Assembly (NCBI GenBank): GCA_021442155.1
Contig: CM038216.1
Span: 158,519,983 to 158,583,982, forward strand
Length of the DNA: 64,000 bases
Source of the DNA: Cymbidium sinense
Taxonomy: Eukaryota > Streptophyta > Magnoliopsida > Asparagales > Orchidaceae
Reading direction: 5' to 3'
The stretch's first letter is position 1. Each line of letters opens with the position of its first letter. Positions 12,111 through 24,239 of this stretch are shown here, in pieces. Both the position numbers and the translations under genes were made by a program. The notes under the pieces were generated by a model. The model did not search any database. It was given only the letters and a program-made list of their open reading frames with translations, and was not told the origin of the DNA.

Positions 12111-14350
12111 ATTAACTAGGTGAACATCAAAGGAGTAAATTATAGTTTAAAAATAACTATCATAATAAATTTATTCACACATCAAGATATACTATACGAT
12201 ATAGAATGAATCACAATATCTAAGTGAATGAAAAGATTTTTCACAAATAAAAAAATTTTGTGTAATGATAATGAATCATCAAAATTCAATAATAGTGGAA
12301 GGACTCAAAAAAGTAATGGGTATATGTAAAAAAATCTAAAAAAAAAATAAAAATAATCTAATTAACATTTTATGGATCCATTATCCTAAGTTATCAAACT
12401 TAATATCCCTTAATAGTAAAGATAGTTAACTTAATCTTGAGATATTTTATAAGTAATTATGAATTATATCATCTAGAGAAGCCTCATGGTATCAAGAAGA
12501 GATATTTTATAAGTAATTATGATATTTTATAAGATTTACTTTAAGATTATTTAAAAAATTTGTTGAAGTTATAGAAACGATTTCTTCATAAGTCTAATGT
12601 AGCATGTCATTTCCAAATAAATCACACCATAATAAGAAAAAAAATTGCACTACAATTCAAACTTGAATAAAATAAATTGCATAGTATAAACGAATAATGT
12701 GGAGTTCACTTTAAGCAACTTGTTATGTGGACAAGCCAAGCTAATCCGTTGGGAAAGCATTCTTCTATGCACTTAATATTTTAAGTTACTGGAACATAAT
12801 TATTTCTCCACAGATAAAAGAAACTTGTAGCTGTATCTATCACTGATATATTTTTATAAGAATCAAAGAAAACTAGTGAGTTGATTGGCTGAGATGGGAA
12901 TGCGGAATGAATGGTAAATGCACTGCTTGATTTTGAATTGTTAATAATAATTTTTATAGTAGCGAGGTTAAATACATTCTTTTATTCATATTAAGTGACT
13001 CAAATTACTTTTAATCATATTTTTTTTATAAATTGATTTACGGTAACTTTTTGGCGTTATTTTATCTATAGATAACATTTTCAAGATTTTGACTAATGCT
13101 TGTGAGTTTAGGTAACCTTTTAGCCGTCGATACATAAAAAAATAAAATTAAAATTAAAAAAAAAAAAAAGCAAAGCTGAAAATGTAAGTCACATAAAAAT
13201 TGAAACCCAACTTTGAAAGGTATGTGTGACATGAAGTCAAAATGCGATTATAAATATTGCTCTGGTTATACTTTAAAATGATTAAAATTAATTATTAATG
13301 CACCAATTTCAACTTTAATCTCCCTTTAGTACTTCTGAAGAGTAGGATGCTTCCAATAAAATCACAAATTGTACACCTAAATATTACTTAGATCAGGTTC
13401 AAAACAAATTGATCCAGCTTAATGGATAATATTTTTTGAAACTCAATTCAGAATCAATCTATTAAAACTGTTTAGATCATAGTGAATTCAACTTAAATTT
13501 ATCTATTCGGCTATTATTACTAGTGAATTTTATATATTTTTCCAACCTTATATCATTAATTGTGAATGAAATTTTGCTTGATCTTAGGAAATTTGCATGT
13601 TAATAAATTAATTTGAATTTTGTAGGTGACATGGATTTTGGCAAGTTTAATAAAAGAACATGCTCACTTTGCTATGCAAACAACATGATTTGAAGCCTTC
13701 TAGAGCCTTGACACCTTCAATGGTGCCTAGGCGCAACACCTAGAGCCTAAGTACCCAACACCAAGATGCAATAGCAACATAAGGCAATGAGCCTATGCAC
13801 AAGGATTAGAGCTAGTGCCAAAGTGCCTACAAGGATCCAAATTTAGCTACATTCAAGCCAAAAGTTAAAGATCATAATACTTAACTGTCATCCTTAGTGC
13901 ATATGCATTGATGGGGTGTCAACCCTTATTTTGGTCTAGTTTGGAGACATAACTTGCCAATTTTGAAGATCCAAATGATAAGCAAGCAATCTCTAAGGGA
14001 CTTTGCAAAGTATTTTTGAAGGAGATTTGGAAGAGCCTACGAAAAAAATTTGTTGGAACCCATAAGTGTTTAAAAAAATTAAATTTAATTTAGTGATTGG
14101 ATACAATATTGACAATAATTTATTATCTCGAAAGATATAAATACTATTCCATAATGGATTTAAAGATTAAAATAAATATGATTTTTTATTATTGTATCTA
14201 AATACTATATAGAAAATGATATACTATTTTGAAGTTAAAAATACCATTATATTTTGGATTCTAATATAATAATAATAATAATAATAATAAAGATTTTTAA
14301 GGATGGTTTGATCAATGTTCTCAAAAATTTTGAATTTTAATGTTTATTTT
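12111..14350. other. AT-rich non-coding DNA with minor repeats
   Basis: No gene seen. A 24-bp word beginning GAGATATTTTATAAG occurs twice about 60 bp apart (near 12440 and 12500). A (TAA)n tract of about eight units lies at 14265-14291. The segment 13620-13950 is less AT-rich but carries no readable domain. Confidence 0.55.
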
Positions 14351-14354
14351 GATT

Positions 14355-15030
14355 ATGGGTATAAATTCCCTATAAAGGAAAGTCCCTATAGCTAATTACA
14401 CATTAAAAGTGAAGTTTCTTAAAAATGCTCTCGATTAAATAGTAGTAAATAATTTAATACTTTTCAAATCCTAATTTAAGGATTGATAATTTGATATTTC
14501 ATAAGGGACTTGTTCAAATATAGAATACTTCTCTTTTAAGACTAAAAGACAAAAGTAAAGAGCACTATATAATAAGAAACTCAAAAGTACTTTACCTATA
14601 ATAGGGTTAGGCTTTAAACTTTGGTGCTTCAAATTTATTGTGGCCTAGTTGTTGTTAAAAATTTAAGACTTTAGCACAATACTACAAAAAATGCTTAAGA
14701 AGTAAGAATTTATGACATAGCTAGATGAAAACGATTAGCCTTGGATCCTAAACTAAGATTAGAATTACTATCAAGTAGTTACTTGAATATAAGTCAAGCA
14801 AATGCAAAAAGCTTATAGTTTTTATCTCCACCAAATGTCAAAATAACACCAAGTTTATATAACTTACAATCTTGTCTGAAAAAGATGGATGACTAACCAA
14901 CTTAAGTGCATTAAAATCACAATGTTTGGTCCAATGAAATTTATGGTAGATAAGGCTATTACTTATTAAGAAGAAGACTTAAGTTTAGCCACTAAAGCTA
15001 AGGCATAAATGGTATGCAGTGCTTCAAGCT
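14355..15030 (+). repeat. Degenerate copy of the 1187-bp module (dispersed repeat)
   Basis: Aligns by eye, with gaps, to the module that is intact at 38627-39813. The shared order runs from 'gaaagtccctatagctaatt' and 'aaaatgctctcgattaaata' through an 'ataatagggttaggctttaa' stretch and 'gcttatagtttttatctcca' to 'cacaatgtttggtccaatga' and 'aagaagaagacttaagttta'. The start of the module (GTGGTGTTT...) is missing. Divergence is high, so this is an old copy outside any recognisable E element. Confidence 0.45.
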
Positions 15031-17496
15031 AATGCTTTATATTTTAATTATTTATTTATTTTAAATGCGAGTAATATGCAATACACATATTATAATTTTA
15101 AAATAATTTTGGAAAAAATCAAATATGAACATAAAGAAGTGGCACTCACTCTCATAAGTTGGGAATCACCTACATGTGCTTGTGTTTGGGGATAGACTAC
15201 AATAAAAATGCATGTGGTGGCATACTCTATGGGTTCCTATTTTATATTATTCTCATGTCTTTTTTATTTTATGTTTGAATAGAAAACATTATATTCATAA
15301 GAGCCTTTCATAGATAAAAGTCCAAGTCATATCGCAAATAAACAATTTAAGAAATTTAGAAAAAAGCATGCAATACTAATAAAGGTTGTGAGAGACTTTT
15401 TTGGTGAAATTATTAAATGAAAATGAATATGACAGTTTAGTTTATGGTCTTGAGGAGTGATTGAGAGTTTTTGTGGAGTAATGATAAGTTTAGATGAATT
15501 TAGTGGAAAGGATGGCAAGATTGTCGTATCTAAGGCTAGTTTGACCTAATTTGGAAAAATACTTTAGGAACAGACTTTTAAGTTGTATTAAAGACTAGAG
15601 TTCATAATTTATGATTAGCTTAGGATATTAACCTATGATCTATAATTGTTGGTAAAAAGATGAGGCCATTTGAGTGGTTTAGTAAAGAGAAAACAAAAAC
15701 TAGTACGATTGGGCTAGTTTTGGCTAAACTAAAATATCTCTTTTGAGAAAGGGTTAAGTTAATCTAAATATGGAAAATATAAATGAGGAGAAATGATGGT
15801 GGAGGGTTAGTTTAATATGGGAACTTATTTTTTGAAGTATTTGGTGATGTTTGGTGAGGTTTAAGGTGCTATAAATGGAAAGAGTAAGATATGATAGTTT
15901 TCAACTTAGTTTAGGCTGTGAGCCTCAAGGAAGGATTTGGAGTGGGTTTGAAGACTTGAATGATGAATAGTTTGATTTGGGGTTGGTTAGAGAGAACGTA
16001 TAAGTTTGTGGAGTAGTAGAAGTCAACAAAAAGAGAAAGAAGGTGGTTAGAGAAATGAGAACCCCAATCTCTAAGCTAGCACAACTCTTAAAGATAGCAG
16101 TTGTTTGACTTTTTTTTTCTAATGTTTTCTCCTTGGTGCGTTCTTAGTAACTTCATTATCCAAAAATTAAGCAATTTCAAGGTCATGAGTAATTCCATAG
16201 GCAACATGATCATCTAAGAAAAACATTTAAAAATAGTCTAAGCACTCGAAGTTTAAAAAGTAAAATAAATATAAACTAAATAGCGGGTGACCTACCTTAA
16301 AACTTTTCTCAACACATTTTAAGATGTAAATTTTACATTTAAGTCAATGTTATTAATTTTGATTAATTCAATGTATTCATACACCTCTAGAAGTGGGATT
16401 TAAGGTTTTCCTTAACAAATTAAATTAGTTGTATTTAAATAAGCCACTCTTTAAATGACTTCATAATGAAAATCATGATTTTTAAGTATTGTTCTTATTT
16501 GCAAGACTGGTCATTTGTTCATTATTTAAAGAGAATAAAATACACTCAACTAAAGGATTTGAAAAGGACATGTCTAAGCCAATCACACTTTAAGGAATAG
16601 TTTCCTCTCATATAAGAAATCATAGAGATGATATCATAAATAAATCTAGCATGACAATGTAAAGATAATTTCACATAAACTATGAATATTAAATATCTTA
16701 GTAAAATATAATTTGCCATTATATAAGGAATTAGAAAGGCCACAATCCTTTTAGAACTTGAACTCCATGTAAAACCATAAAGTTTTCATTCTCAAAATAG
16801 TATAGATCTTGAATAATCTTCATAAATGAATAATTAATCATTGAATATTGAGTAAACTCAAAAATTTTAGGGGCATTTATTTTTTTCAAATCAATAGCCA
16901 TTTAAATGTAGGAAAGCTTTCAAAATCTAAATAATATAAGAAACTAGTGTAGGAAAGCTTTCAAAAGCTAAATAATATAAGAAACTAGTGGTTGATGAGA
17001 GAGAATACAAAGGGATGATTAAATGATAAAAAAAGAGTCTAAAAAGTCTAAGTCACTATTTGATGAAAATGATAAATGTTTTGAGAAATATCACATTAAT
17101 GAGTCATTTGAAATCATTTCAAACATCATATTAAAAAATATATTTTTATATCTTTTATATAATAATATTCAAATAAACATAAGAATTAATTTTGAATAAT
17201 TGGAAACCTCAAACAAGTAGCGTCTCTAAATTTAAATTTAACTTTAACTTGATAATTAAGCAAGATTAATTATGAAGATCTATTAAAAATCTATTATGTT
17301 AAAGAAAATATAAAAGGCAATATCCTGTCATTCTTGTAGTGGAATTGAAAGGCTCACATAAAAAGTTTATACTTCTGATTATTGCATTGAAAAGGTGAAC
17401 TAAGAGTGACTTGAAATTGTCCACCCTCCAACGTGTTCTACAAGAGAAGATACACCAAATAAGAATTTAAAGGTTAGGTCAAAGTTAAAGTTATTG
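15031..17496. other. AT-rich non-coding DNA, nothing recognised apart from a short tandem duplication
   Basis: No gene, RNA or terminal repeat found. The minus-strand open frames at 15327-15518 and 16546-16743 have no domain-like content and read as chance frames. Confidence 0.55.
16908..16989. repeat. 41-bp tandem duplication
   Basis: Two adjacent 41-bp copies, each starting GTAGGAAAGCTTTCAAAA and differing at one base. The near identity implies a recent slippage or unequal exchange event in otherwise old DNA. Confidence 0.93.
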
Positions 17497-17815
17497 TGGT
17501 GTTTTAATTTGGAGTCATTGTGGACACCACGTAGATCTTAGGGGATACTTATTGAAGTGATAGAGTACGCCATTAAGGTATGATGTATCACCTCAAAAGA
17601 TGGAAGCATCGCCCTATAATAGACCTAATAACTTAATAATGACTCCTAAGGCAGATGGGTCTTCATATATACCATAGATCTTTCCCCTACTTTACATGAA
17701 AAAGTAAAGCTGGGTTTATTTTATGTCGGGTTCTTTAGTTCCCTATGGAAGCAAGCTCTCATAATTAATTATATCTTAGGAAATGAGAATTTTTAAAAAA
17801 AATTCTCAATTAAAG
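17497..17815 (+). repeat. First 320 bp of the 1187-bp module, directly upstream of the Tat gag
   Basis: Starts TGTGGTGTTTTAATTTGGAG and follows the module in order: 'ggacaccacgtagatct', 'gatacttattgaagtg', 'gactcctaaggcagatgggt', 'ctactttacatgaaaaagta', and 'gaatttttaaaaaaaattct'. It has the same orientation as the Tat coding frame and a TG start, so it may be what is left of the 5' LTR of the Tat element, joined to gag by a deletion that removed the LTR 3' end and the primer-binding site. Alternatively it is an unrelated fragment that happens to abut gag. Homology to the module stops at about 17815. Confidence 0.6.
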
Positions 17816-17849
17816 CAATTGGAGGAGGAGAGGGGAGGGGGTACCGAGA

Positions 17850-19141
17850 TGGTCCCCATGATAGTTGAGCTAGCTAGGGAGTGCCCCCCACCAGCTCAGA
17901 GTGTTTAGTGGACTGACCCTACACCGCTCAGTCCAGTAGTCAATCATCAGCCAGCCTATGTTCCAACAAAGCAGGGTCAAGTAGACGACCGTTCTTTAGA
18001 GGATATTCTAGAAGACTACTGTACTGCAGTTAGACAGATAGTCTGGAGCGATCATTCTGATCAAGAAGAGGGTAGGGTCTATTTTGACCCCGATGAGGAT
18101 GACATGTTGGATGACTTAGCCGAAGTCCACATGGTTGATACCCGAGGATCCCTACATAGGGAACAGGCTAGCCAGGAAGGTGTTGTAGTTGAGGAAGGAG
18201 ACACATCTCACTCAACTCAACACCTCCTCCAGTAGCTCAAATAGAAGGACAATTAGAATGACAGAATGGAGAAGAGGGTAGAAAAATTGATGGCAGTCAT
18301 TCTTACCTTGCAGAACTAAGCCCCAATTTCACAACCTTCTCCCATGGTAGCCGACCGGCCAGAGTTGGTGCATACCTTAGAATGTCCTAAGTGCACTACT
18401 ATGGATGATGATACTGATAGCTTGCATAGGAAGGTCACTGATAGCACCTCCATGCATAAAAAGGATATAAAGCAGATGGTCAAAAAGCAGGTGAAGGAAG
18501 CATTGGCGCAAGCCCGGGGGAGCTCATTTGTTCCAAAAGGAATACCCTATCCAAATAAATTTAATGTAGTTCAATACCCTAAGGGTTTTGTGTGACCATC
18601 CTTTAAGAGTTTGATGGCTAAAAACCCAAGGCAAAGATATTGCACATTTAGCCGTTGTTGTACTGGATGCACTTCTTTTTCATCTTTTTGTTAGTAGCTT
18701 AGCAGGAATCTCATTTGATTGGTATGTCAAACTGCCCAACAGTTTGATGAAGACCTTTGCAGAGTTAGAGCATCTCTTCACCAAGAGATTCGCAGGACCT
18801 CGGCAAAGTATAGCTATATGTGACATTATTGTAGAAAAAAAATACCCAATGAGTCCCTTATTGATTACATTCTTAGATGGCATAACCTGAGTATGAAATG
18901 TGAACCACAGCTGTATGAACAGCATGTCATTGAGATTCTATTTAAGAATATCCATGGCCTGGTCGCCTTCATGCTTAAGGGATTCACCATAAAGATATTT
19001 GAGAAGCTAATCAGCAAGGCGGCTAACCTACAAGAGGAAGCCAAACAGTTGCCCTTTTCAAACCAATCATCTAAGCCCAAGTCTCAAAAGATAATTGAGA
19101 AGATTCCCGGGATAATTATGTTAGTGGACAAGAGAAAATAG
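17850..19141 (+). pseudogene. Tat gag (capsid) pseudogene
   Basis: The N-terminal part is acidic and Pro-rich (LEDILEDYCTAVRQIVWSDH, then DPDEDDMLDDLAEVHMVDTR) and runs to about 18240, where stops begin. The frame open at 18344-18595 ends SFVPKGIPYPNKFNVVQYPK, a stretch typical just before the capsid-like domain. The domain itself is split over two frames: ISFDWYVKLPNSLMKTFAEL with EHLFTKRFAGPR at about 18708-18840, then MKCEPQLYEQHVIEILFKNI at 18893-19141. In a working element this protein would form the particle shell around the RNA. Here stops, a frameshift near 18840 and in-frame TAG codons abolish it. Confidence 0.75.
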
Positions 19142-19159
19142 CCAGCCATAACATAATTT

Positions 19160-20650
19160 AACAGCCCAGATTCCAGCAGCCTCCACTACCACCTCCTCTT
19201 CCACCACCTCCGTCGCTATACCAGCCACCACCATTTCCATAACGACCACCACTACCATCACAGCAGCCTACTCAGCAGTGATATCCATACCCACTACTAG
19301 GTAGTTATTGTCTACCTACTCTTGCTGAAAAATTAAGCAAGCCATACTCATTCAAGAGGGAAGTAGTCAAGAGAATCTTCAAGAGTCTCTTGAAGAAGCC
19401 TGATTTCTAGCCACCAAAGCCTAAGAGGCCGGAGGAAGTGGGCAAGAGCAATGATCATAGCTATTTCCTCTACCACTACATGTTAGGCCATATCTTAGAG
19501 GATTGCATTACTATCAAGGATTAGCTTGAGCATAGCTACAAGTCATGAACTATAGTCATCCCTAAGGAATACTTGGTAGAACAATTATCCGGTTCTATTA
19601 GAGTAATCATTGGGGATACTTCTGATTCTCTTAAGACCAAAGAATGTTGGGATATTTTTTTATCCCAAACCTCCAAGAAAATCATCTCTAAAATCAAGAA
19701 ACTTTCTTTGCATGTGCCTGAAGCAAGTCAAACCTCTAACACCAAGAAAGGTTTGCTAGTTACGAAGGATAACTCGGGGAGGGTGGAATCCCATCAGCAG
19801 CAGCAGCCTTCACTTTCCTAGGATAGACCCATAGCGCAACCACCATCCAAGTCCAACATTCCCTCCACCGTTGCAGCTACTACCACCTCTACTAGCTCTT
19901 CTTCTATCAACAAGAGCATTATATCTATGGATGAGGGCACCAAACCCCTAACTCTGCTTACTTTACTTGATTTATATTATGTACCGCCTCCAAAATTAAA
20001 GAAATTAATGAAGAAAGATGATTCCACTTTCATTCTCTCTACCTCTGATGCTCCTAGTTTCATTCTTATAGAAAGCTCTCTGAGTCAAAATAATAATAGC
20101 TCAAATAGTTTTGATCCATTCCTCTCTGATTCAGAATCGAATTTTCCTTCTCTGGATCAATCTGGTTCATCTATTGAGATTGACTTCGAGTCATTCAACT
20201 CTGATGATCCTTTAGGAGAAGTTATAGGTATACCCAATGAACAGCTATAACTTTCTATGAACTCATCATTTCAAGAAGTCACTAAAGTCAACCTCCGCAG
20301 TGGTAAAGTTCTACCTCTTAGGGTAGCACCTTAAGATAAGAGTAAACAGGTCATTGGTTCCAGTGAGCAGATAGCCCCTCCACAAGATGCTCCACCTATT
20401 GATATACTTATGGAAGACCAACCTAGAGTTGATTACAACATCCTAGCATATCTTAGAAAGTTTTCAACTAAGTTAAGCATATATGACTCCCCTGTCTTAT
20501 CCAATGAGATAAGGGAATCTTTAGTCAAAGCTCTACTTGATCTAGAGATATGCTTAGCTCAGTTGCCCACTACTATAGAGAAAGCACACTACTCGAAGAA
20601 CATCATAAGAGTTACATTTAGTGATGATGATCTATTATTATGAACAATCA
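19160..20650 (+). pseudogene. Tat gag-protease linker with Pro-rich tract and a worn zinc-knuckle-like motif
   Basis: A proline-rich tract (about 19170-19290) leads to HSYFLYHYMLGHILEDCITI near 19450-19515. Its spacing resembles the CCHC knuckle of Tat Gag, with the first Cys positions replaced. Open frames at 19573-19821, 19927-20250 and 20410-20643 are Ser-, Asp- and Glu-rich with no known fold, which is usual for this variable region. The three stretches probably formed one continuous coding frame before stops accumulated. Confidence 0.55.
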
Positions 20651-20655
20651 AGCGC

Positions 20656-21098
20656 AACCATCCTCTCTACATCATAGTAGATGTTGACAGATTCAGGCTA
20701 TCCAAAGTTCTGGTTGACCCGGGTGCATTAATTAATATTATGAGTCTAGAACCCTTGCCTAGTTAAGGATTAACATCTCTAAACTCCAAAAGGAGAGGAT
20801 GATATTGAAAGGATTCAATGAACAAGGCTAGAGGGCCTTAGGCTCCCTAGTGTTGCCTTTAGAGATAAATGATTGGAAGACTGAAGCCAAGTTTCACATA
20901 ATAGACTCGGATACATCTTTCAATACTTTTCTTGGGAGATCGTGGATACATGAGAACATGGTTCTATCCTCATTACATCAGTGCATCAAGTTCATGAAGG
21001 GTGAAATCGAGTATTGTGTCAAAGGAGATCTCAAACCCTTTGCAATCCACGAGGGCAGGATATATGAGGATGCGGCCTACTACCTCCCCCAAAACTAA
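20656..21098 (+). pseudogene. Retropepsin-like aspartic protease (Tat), inactivated
   Basis: Reads PLYIIVDVDRFRLSKVLVDP then GALINIMSLEPLP, followed by a stop and a frame change. The second part resumes at 20850-21098 as LPLEINDWKTEAKFHIIDSD, then FNTFLGRSWIHENMVLSSLH. This matches retrotransposon proteases: the ILGR-like element appears as FLGR, followed by W-H. The catalytic triplet is Asp-Pro-Gly-Ala, where D-(S/T)-G is usual in aspartic proteases. Either the site was lost by drift or this subfamily tolerates it. The enzyme would have cut the Gag-Pol polyprotein. Confidence 0.7.
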
Positions 21099-21204
21099 AA
21101 AGTCTATTCTCGCAAACTTAGTTAAAATCCCCATGTGGGAGAAAAATAAATAGAAAAAATAAAAAGAAAATAAAAATAAAAAGGAAAACTAAATAGAAAA
21201 GTAA

Positions 21205-21489
21205 ATGGAGCGAGAAATAGACTCAGAGGAGGAAGTAGAGCCTGAGATTAGATTCCACCCACAGTTCGTTACTCCATTTGAACAAGTGAGGAGGATGACC
21301 CGACCTCCACCAGGACGAGGAAGAGGCAAGTTCAGAGGCAATCCCAAGGGTGGAAGACCTACATACCTACCACCTACTAGAAGATTTGTCCCAGCTACAA
21401 GGAGTACACATGCTATCCATATAGACATAGAACGTAGTTCAGAGGATGAGTCATATATGATTAGGACGTCGATCAGCTCTTCTCGATAG
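21205..21489 (+). pseudogene. Basic Arg/Gly/Pro-rich spacer between protease and RT
   Basis: An open stretch of 94 residues starting MEREIDSEEEVEPEIRFHPQ and rich in Arg, Gly and Pro (MTRPPPGRGRGKFRGNPKGG). It lies between protease and RT in the position where Tat elements carry a variable spacer. The composition suggests nucleic-acid binding, but no fold is recognised. The reverse-strand frame at 21189-21566 is its shadow. Confidence 0.45.
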
Positions 21490-21855
21490 CAGATCCTATT
21501 GGAGGTGACACTCAAGCTAAACAGTGATGAAGATTGGATTCCTAAGCAAAGTATAAATGTATCCAAGTTCTCTTTATGTGAAACGGTTAGGCATCAGTTG
21601 AGAACCTTAGCTCTAACCCCACTTTTTTCATAAAAAGTTGAGGGTTTGGTAGTTAAGAAGGACCCTAAATCATCCATAGTTGTGAAGGTTCAGAGGTTCT
21701 TTCCTGAAGCATCATCCTTAAGTTAAGAAGTTGATGTAGAACTTAAGAATGATTCATATAAAGATTTAATAGAATTATCTTTTGATTAGTACTCGCCTTA
21801 TGTTCATAATGTAGCAAAAAAAGGGTTAATTTCATATACATGGTCTAAGCACAGG

Positions 21856-23475
21856 TTGGATTACTTCGAAAAGATATGGAACAACAAATGCAAAAGCTTT
21901 CAATCAAGAACAAGACTAGGCTTTGGCACGATAGGCCTAGTTGATGATGATGATTACTGCTTGGTCATCACCAATCATTTAGAATCTGATAAGTTTTTTT
22001 CAAACCACATTACTTCATATGAGGAGGTGTGCTTAGAAACTTCAGATGATCCAGACGATTTCCATGTCAAAGTTGCACCACCAGAGTTTGAAGAAAAAAT
22101 CAAATCAACTATCGACCAACTAAAAGAAATCAACTTAGGAACTGAAGAAGATCCACGCCTGACATACATCAATTCCTTGTTGAACGAAACTAAAACTAAT
22201 GACTTAGTTAGGCTACTTATTGAGTTAAAGGACTACTTTGCATGGACTTATGAAGAAATGTCCAGATTGGCTCCTAACATAGCAGTCCATAAGCTAGCAA
22301 TATAGATTCATGCTAACTCTATCAAGCAAGCTCCTAGACGCATGCGATTAGACAATGAACAACAAATCATTTCTGAAGTCAAGAAACAGATCGATGTTGG
22401 TTTCATCTAGGAGGAAAAATACCCTACCTAGTTGGCTAGTGTCATCTCAGTTAAGAAGAAGAATGACCAATTTTTTATATACGTCGATTTTAGGGATCTA
22501 AATAAGGTATGTCCAAAAGATGAATTTTCACTACCAATACCAAAGCTGATGGTGGGCATTGCCTCATCTCATGCAGTCTTCTCCATCATGGATGGCTCAT
22601 CTGGATACAACTAAATAAAGATGGCCCCTGAAGATGAGAAAAATATTTCCTTTAGAACACCGATTAGAATCTATTGTTATAAGGCTATGCCTTTCAGCCT
22701 TAAAAATGCTAGTGCCACATACCAGCGGACCATGACTCAAATCTTTGATGAACTCATTCATCATCAAGTTGGATGCTACATTGATGATCTTATGGTCAAG
22801 AGTAAAGAAAAGGAAGACCATCTCTTTGACTTTAGAGTAGTTTTTAAATGGTTAAGATAATATAACCTTAAAGTGAATCCCTCGAAGTGTGCATTCAGAA
22901 TAGCTTCAGAGAAATTTTTTGAGTTTATTGTCCAGCACCGTGGAATCAAAATCGACCCAGAGAAAATTAAAGAAATATTGGAAATGCAACCCCCTAAAAG
23001 TCTAACTCAATTTAGATCATTCCAAATGAGGTTGGCATATCTAAGACTCTTTATATCCAAGCTATCAGAAAGATGCCAGCCATTTTCAACACTTGTCAAG
23101 AAGGATGCCAAGTTCAAGTTGGATGATAAGTGTCAGCATGTCTTTGAACATGTCAAGAAGTACTTGATGATGCCGCCAGTTTTAACTGCCCCTATCTTGG
23201 GTAAGCCTTTGAACCTCTACACTGCTGCATTAGATAACTCTTTCGATGCTTTATTGGCCCAAGCCAATGACGAAGGGAAGGAAAACGTGCTCAACTACCT
23301 CAACCATCATCTAATCCCTGCTGAAGCAAATTATCCACCCATTGAGAAGCATTGCCTAGCTTTAATCTTTGCATCCCAAAAGCTATGGCATTACATGTTT
23401 TCTCATAAATTCAACTTAATTTCTAGAATCAATACACTACAATATCTCATGACATGGTTGACGCTATCTGGGTAG
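21856..23475 (+). pseudogene. Tat reverse transcriptase and RNase H, inactivated
   Basis: A lead-in (LVRLLIELKDYFAWTYEEMS, about 22200) precedes the palm and fingers. Motifs in order: DFRDLNKVCPKDEFSLPIPK (about 22480), FSIMDGSSGYN (about 22600), YKAMPFSLKNASATYQRTMT (22690), YIDDLMVKSKEKE (22780), and the connection and RNase H region through PPVLTAPILGKPLNLYTAAL and HCLALIFASQKLWHYMFSHK (23170-23400). The YIDD catalytic pair is intact. Stops interrupt at 22302, 22408, 22429, after SGYN at 22612, 22858 and 23473. At least four of these lie where Gln, Arg or Trp is normal. Confidence 0.88.
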
Positions 23476-23649
23476 TGGGAACATTTGTCCATGATCCTAT
23501 CATAATTTTACATCACTTTCATACCCCTCTGTGCGATAAAAGGACAAGCACTCACAAATTTCTTAGCAGCACACCCACTTCTTACTGATTCTCCACTTAG
23601 TGATGATCTCCCTGATGAACATATCATAAACATAAGGGATACTAGCATT

Positions 23650-24080
23650 CACCACTAGGAGATGTACTTTGATGGTGCAGCTTCCTCTCAAAGAGGAGAA
23701 GAACCAAAATCTACTCTTTCAAGAAAGGTAGGGGTCAGAATAGTTATCCTAACTTCAGACTACGATATGATAAGATTCTCATACCATCTACCCAATCCTT
23801 GCACCAATAATGAAGCAAAATATGAGGCTCTAATTGTGGTCTAGAGTTAGTCATTTCACTAAGCATCCAAAATAATAACATCTTTGGGGATTCCTAACTA
23901 GTGGTCAACCAAATTGCTAGGTCCTACAAGGTTCTCAAGCCTATACTCCATCACTACCACAAGTATACAATGGAGCTGTTGGCCCAAATTTTAGAAGTGA
24001 CCATCTACAAGATTCTTCAAAGAGAAAATATCATAGCATATGCTTTAGCCAAGCTTGCCAAAGAATTGGCATGTCCGTAA
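23650..24080 (+). pseudogene. Archaeal-type RNase H (aRNH) of the Tat element, inactivated
   Basis: Begins MYFDGAASSQRG and continues with SYHLPNPCTNNEAKYEALIV. After a one-base frame shift it reads NNNIFGDS, VVNQIARSYKVLKPILHHYH, and ENIIAYALAKLAKELACP. This second RNase H, distinct from the one attached to RT, is the hallmark of Tat/Ogre elements. Three of four acidic positions remain (D in YFDGA, E in NNEAKYEA, D in FGDS). The fourth, normally Asp in an ADALA-like motif, is Tyr (IAYALA), so the domain would be inactive even without the stops. Confidence 0.82.
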
Positions 24081-24239
24081 GATGAGTCCATATCAATAGA
24101 GGTCCAAAATAGGAAAGTCTTGCCTCTTATTGATACTGAACTCATCAAAAAATACTCTTTTAAATGGGAGGTTGTCGTTGCCAAAAAGGATGAAGAGCTG
24201 GATTAGAGGCAACCATTTATTGATTACCTAAATAAAGGC

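Noticed and set aside
18680..19080. Minus-strand open frames opposite the Tat gag
   Set aside because: They are shadows of the gag coding frames on the plus strand.
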